Under the pieces are notes generated by a model. The model did not search any database, was not told where the DNA came from, and saw only the letters and a program-made list of their open reading frames with translations. A DNA stretch of 64,000 nucleotides from the NCBI RefSeq assembly GCF_000069225.1, contig NC_010407.1, forward strand, positions 558,001 through 622,000. The letters are read 5' to 3'. The DNA comes from Clavibacter sepedonicus (GTDB lineage Bacteria; Actinomycetota; Actinomycetes; Actinomycetales; Microbacteriaceae). Within the stretch, counting starts at the first letter, position 1. Each line of letters begins with the position of its first letter. The translations under genes were made by a program, and so were the position numbers. This document shows positions 61,635-64,000 of the stretch, in pieces.

Positions 61635-62574
61635 GCGACGCGATCTCGTCGGCCGTGAGCTCCAGGTCGGCCGATGCCATGTTGTCCTCGAGCTGCTCGA
61701 CCGTGCGGGCGCCGAGGATCACGCTGGTCACCGCCGGCTGCGCCTCGAGCCAGGCGAGCGAGACGCGGGCAGAGCTCGATCCGTGCGCCTCGGCGATGCG
61801 GCGCACCTCGTCGAGGATCGCCCACGTGCGCTCCTGGCCGTTCCGCGGCGTGAACGCCTCCATGCCCCGCTCCGGGTCCTCGCCGAGGCGGGTCGCGCCG
61901 GTGGGCGTCTCGTCGCGGCGGTACTTGCCGGTGAGCCAGCCGCCCGCGAGCGGCGACCAGGGCAGCAGCCCGATGCCCGCATCCCGCAACGCCGGCACGA
62001 TCTCCGACTCGATCTCGCGCACCGGCAGCGAGTACTGCGGCTGCAGCGTGACGGGCGGCGTGTACCCGAGCGCCTTCGCGAGCCCGACGGCCTTCGTCAG
62101 CTGCCAGCCGAGATAGTTCGAGAAGCCGTAGTACGAGATCTTGCCGGCGCGCACGGCGTCGTCGAGGAAGCGCAGGGTCTCCTCGAGCGGGGTCACGGCG
62201 TCCCACGCGTGCATCTGGTACAGGTCGATCGTGTCGACGCCGAGGCGGCGCAGCGAGTCGTCGAGCGCGCGCGTCATGTGGCGGCGCGAGGTGCCGACGT
62301 CGTTGTTGCCCTGCCCCATCGGGAAGCGGCCCTTCGTCGCGACGACGAGCTGGTCGGCCTCGGCGGGGTGCGCCTTCAACCAGCGGCCGACGATCTCCTC
62401 CGAGACGCCCGACGTGTAGACGTCCGCGGTGTCGATGAACGTGCCGCCTCCCGCGACGTACGCCTCGAGGATGCGCCCCGAGGTCTCCTCGTCGGCCTCC
62501 GCGCCGAAGGTCATGGTGCCGAGCGCGTAGGTCGACACGATCGCGCCGCTGTTGCCGAGTGTGCGGTACTGCAT
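61543..62574 (-). CDS. Aldo/keto reductase
   Basis: A 343-aa AKR with GGAGG before ATG 62574. The catalytic set is visible: Asp and Tyr in FIDTADVYTSGVSEE, Lys in LVVATKGRFPMG and His in LYQMHAWDAVTP. Cofactor-loop residues occur in ILGARTVEQLEDNM. This is the YajO/Tas-like group that reduces small aldehydes and ketones with NADPH. Substrate unknown. Confidence 0.88.
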   Translation of the reverse strand: MQYRTLGNSGAIVSTYALGTMTFGAEADEETSGRILEAYVAGGGTFIDTADVYTSGVSEEIVGRWLKAHPAEADQLVVATKGRFPMGQGNNDVGTSRRHMTRALDDSLRRLGVDTIDLYQMHAWDAVTPLEETLRFLDDAVRAGKISYYGFSNYLGWQLTKAVGLAKALGYTPPVTLQPQYSLPVREIESEIVPALRDAGIGLLPWSPLAGGWLTGKYRRDETPTGATRLGEDPERGMEAFTPRNGQERTWAILDEVRRIAEAHGSSSARVSLAWLEAQPAVTSVILGARTVEQLEDNMASADLELTADEIASLSAVSAPVVSDYPYGPAGVQQRHRAIDVRG

Positions 62575-62690
62575 GTGGTTCCTCCATCGGATCCGCCGCG
62601 GGCGTCCCTGCCCGCGGTCCCGTCCAGCATGCACCGCGGGGCCGGGCGCGGCCGGGCGGCATCGGCCGCGGTGCGCGCGGGGCCGCTCGG

Positions 62691-62696
62691 TACCAT
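62691..62696 (+). promoter_or_regulatory. -10 box TACCAT of the MntR-like gene (leaderless)
   Basis: TACCAT followed after 6 nt by ATG 62703; no Shine-Dalgarno. Confidence 0.55.
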
Positions 62697-62702
62697 GGCG
62701 GC

Positions 62703-63386
62703 ATGTCCGTCGACGAGCTCTCCAGCGCCGCGCAGGACTACCTCAAGCTCATCTGGTCCGCCACCGAGTGGACCGACCAGCCGATGACCGTGAGCCGGCT
62801 CGCCGAGCGGCTCGGGATCCGGCCCGCCACCGCATCCGACGGCATCCGCCGCCTCACGGCGCAGGGCCTCGTGGAGCACCGGCCGTACGGCAGCATCGAG
62901 CTGACGGAGGACGGCCGCCGGCACGCGATCCAGATGGTGCGCCGCCACCGGCTGCTCGAGACGTTCCTCGTGGACGTGCTCGGCTACGGCTGGGACGAGG
63001 TGCACGACGAGGCCGAGGTGCTCGAGCACGCCGTGTCCGACGACTTCGTGGCGCGCATCGACGCGCACCTCGGGCACCCCTCGCGGGATCCGCACGGCGA
63101 CCCCATCCCCTCGGCCGACGGCGAGCCGCACCTGCCGGTCGCGACCGTGCTGGCGGACGCGGTCGCCGACCGGCCCATGCGCGTGCGGCGGATCTCCGAC
63201 GAGGACCCGCGCCTGCTGCGCGAGCTCGCCGAGCACGGCATCGGGCTCGACGCGACGCTCGTGCGCGAGGCCGCGGACACCGGCTCGCGCGACGCGGCCG
63301 CCATGGTCGTGACGGTCGACGGATCCGCGCGCCGCCCGCTCACCGCCGCCGCCGCGTCCGCCGTCTGGGTCTCCGAGGCCGGCTGA
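62703..63386 (+). CDS. mntR: DtxR-family manganese-type regulator (MntR-like)
   Basis: A 227-aa protein with DtxR organisation: HTH (VSRLAERLGIRPATASDGIRRL), dimer/metal domain (VHDEAEVLEHAVSD) and a C-terminal FeoA/SH3-like part from ~150. Residues that tell manganese from iron sensors point to Mn: Asp12 replaces the Met10 of DtxR, and Glu105 replaces its Cys102, with His82, Glu86, Glu108 and His109 retained. It converges on an NRAMP Mn2+ transporter gene, the expected target. Confidence 0.87.
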   Translation: MSVDELSSAAQDYLKLIWSATEWTDQPMTVSRLAERLGIRPATASDGIRRLTAQGLVEHRPYGSIELTEDGRRHAIQMVRRHRLLETFLVDVLGYGWDEVHDEAEVLEHAVSDDFVARIDAHLGHPSRDPHGDPIPSADGEPHLPVATVLADAVADRPMRVRRISDEDPRLLRELAEHGIGLDATLVREAADTGSRDAAAMVVTVDGSARRPLTAAAASAVWVSEAG

Positions 63387-63423
63387 CCCGGCCGTCCCGG
63401 CCGACCCGGCCGACCCGCGCGCG

Positions 63424-64000
63424 TCAGCCCGTGAAGGTGAGCACCACGAGCGCGACGTTCAGCACCACCACGAGCGACACCGCGACCCACGCCGCGATGC
63501 GCGTCAGCGGCCGGTCGACGTGTGCGCCCATCACGCGGCGGTCGCCCGTCAGGCGGATGAGGGGCACGAGCGCGAACGGGATCCCGAGGCTCAGCACGAC
63601 CTGGCTGACCACGAGCGCGGTGGTCGGGTCGACGCCGATCGCGAGGATCGCGAGGGCCGGGATCAGCGTCACCACGCGCCGGGCGAGCAGCGGCACCCGG
63701 ACGTGCAGCAGGCCGCCCATGATCGCCGCGCCCGCGTAGGCGCCGACCGACGTCGACGCGAGGCCGGACGCGAGCAGCCCGACCGCGAACACGACGCCGA
63801 CGACCGGCCCGAGAGACGCAGTGATGGCCGCGTGCGCGCCCTCGATCGAGTCGGTGCCGGGCACGCCGCCGAGGCTCGCCGCCGCGATGAGGAGCATGGA
63901 GATGTTGACGGCGCCGGCCACGGCGAGCGCCGTGACCACGTCCCAGCGCGTCGCGCGGAGCAGGCGACGGAGGACGCCGTCGTCGGTCTGGACGCCGTGC
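63424..64000 (-). CDS. mntH: NRAMP-family Mn2+/divalent metal transporter, C-terminal part
   Basis: The gene enters from the right edge; 191 codons are visible down to TGA 63424. Recognisable NRAMP sequence: VTALAVAGAVNISMLLIAAA (helix 6 region with A-x2-NISM), GLLASGLASTSVGAYAGAAIMGG, VVSQVVLSLGIPFALVPLIRLT and a final helix. It imports manganese with protons. The start and the putative MntR site are beyond the window. Confidence 0.88.
   Translation of the reverse strand, partial: HGVQTDDGVLRRLLRATRWDVVTALAVAGAVNISMLLIAAASLGGVPGTDSIEGAHAAITASLGPVVGVVFAVGLLASGLASTSVGAYAGAAIMGGLLHVRVPLLARRVVTLIPALAILAIGVDPTTALVVSQVVLSLGIPFALVPLIRLTGDRRVMGAHVDRPLTRIAAWVAVSLVVVLNVALVVLTFTG

Overview
The window is about 64 kb of a high-GC actinobacterial chromosome. 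Several things point to Clavibacter (Microbacteriaceae): the GuaB/GuaB3/GuaA purine block, a SigK/RskA pair, SURF1 and DUF3817 proteins, and above all four nearly identical 1,068-1,069 bp IS481-family elements that I take to be IS1121-like. IS1121 is the high-copy element of C. sepedonicus, and a relative occurs in C. insidiosus. The species call is inference. Five genes are frameshifted and one is truncated, which fits a genome undergoing IS expansion and gene decay.

Region by region. (1) 1-5.0 kb: branched-chain amino-acid uptake. The end of a LivK-like binding protein converges on livHMGF, and LivH carries an unusual secreted Ig-like N-terminal extension. (2) 5.2-14.4 kb: guaB, guaB3, a KhtTU-like K+/H+ antiporter pair, SURF1, DUF3817 and guaA. 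(3) 14.5-17.9 kb: a broken Bax-inhibitor gene, a glycerophosphodiester phosphodiesterase, IS copy 1 and a YqaJ-nuclease fragment. (4) 18.0-23.2 kb: a linear azol(in)e-containing peptide (LAP/TOMM) cluster. It has a 76-aa precursor with a CCSTTCSSS core, a leader-binding zinc C protein, YcaO, a SagB-type dehydrogenase and an ABC exporter whose permease is frameshifted. (5) 23.3-31.4 kb: a TIM-barrel isomerase, a broken beta-propeller gene, a TerC protein, a two-component system, an ArgA-like acetyltransferase, and a zinc-sensor ArsR with a His-rich peptide. (6) 31.5-36.9 kb: radA, IS copies 2 and 3 enclosing an Atl protein and a lipoprotein, then pstB cut off from any pstSCA. (7) 37.0-43.3 kb: rskA-sigK, a tRNA-Lys, a frameshifted acyltransferase lying antisense over that tRNA, an SGNH hydrolase and a Tat-exported beta-helix protein. 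(8) 43.7-47.5 kb: a compositionally unusual island with an M23 peptidase, a small ORF and its truncated 188-bp duplicate, a galM remnant, and between them a candidate bacteriocin operon (six-Cys hydrophobic C-terminal peptide plus a coupled two-helix membrane protein). An excalibur-domain protein follows. (9) 47.6-54.4 kb: IS copy 4, galM, a DeoR regulator, galT-galK, a double-GNAT protein and a gamma-carbonic-anhydrase-like protein. (10) 54.5-64 kb: glyA-folD under a ZTP riboswitch, a degenerate amylosucrase-like protein, a LysR/MFS divergent pair, an aldo-keto reductase, and an MntR-like regulator beside an NRAMP transporter.

Two patterns cross the whole window. Many genes have a TANNNT -10 hexamer (TAGGAT, TAGGCT, TACGGT and similar) 6-7 nt before the start codon and no Shine-Dalgarno, which marks leaderless transcripts and helped choose start codons. 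The IS copies all sit at CTAG. Because CTAG contains TAG on both strands, this target tends to coincide with stop codons, so insertion at the ends of genes does little damage.
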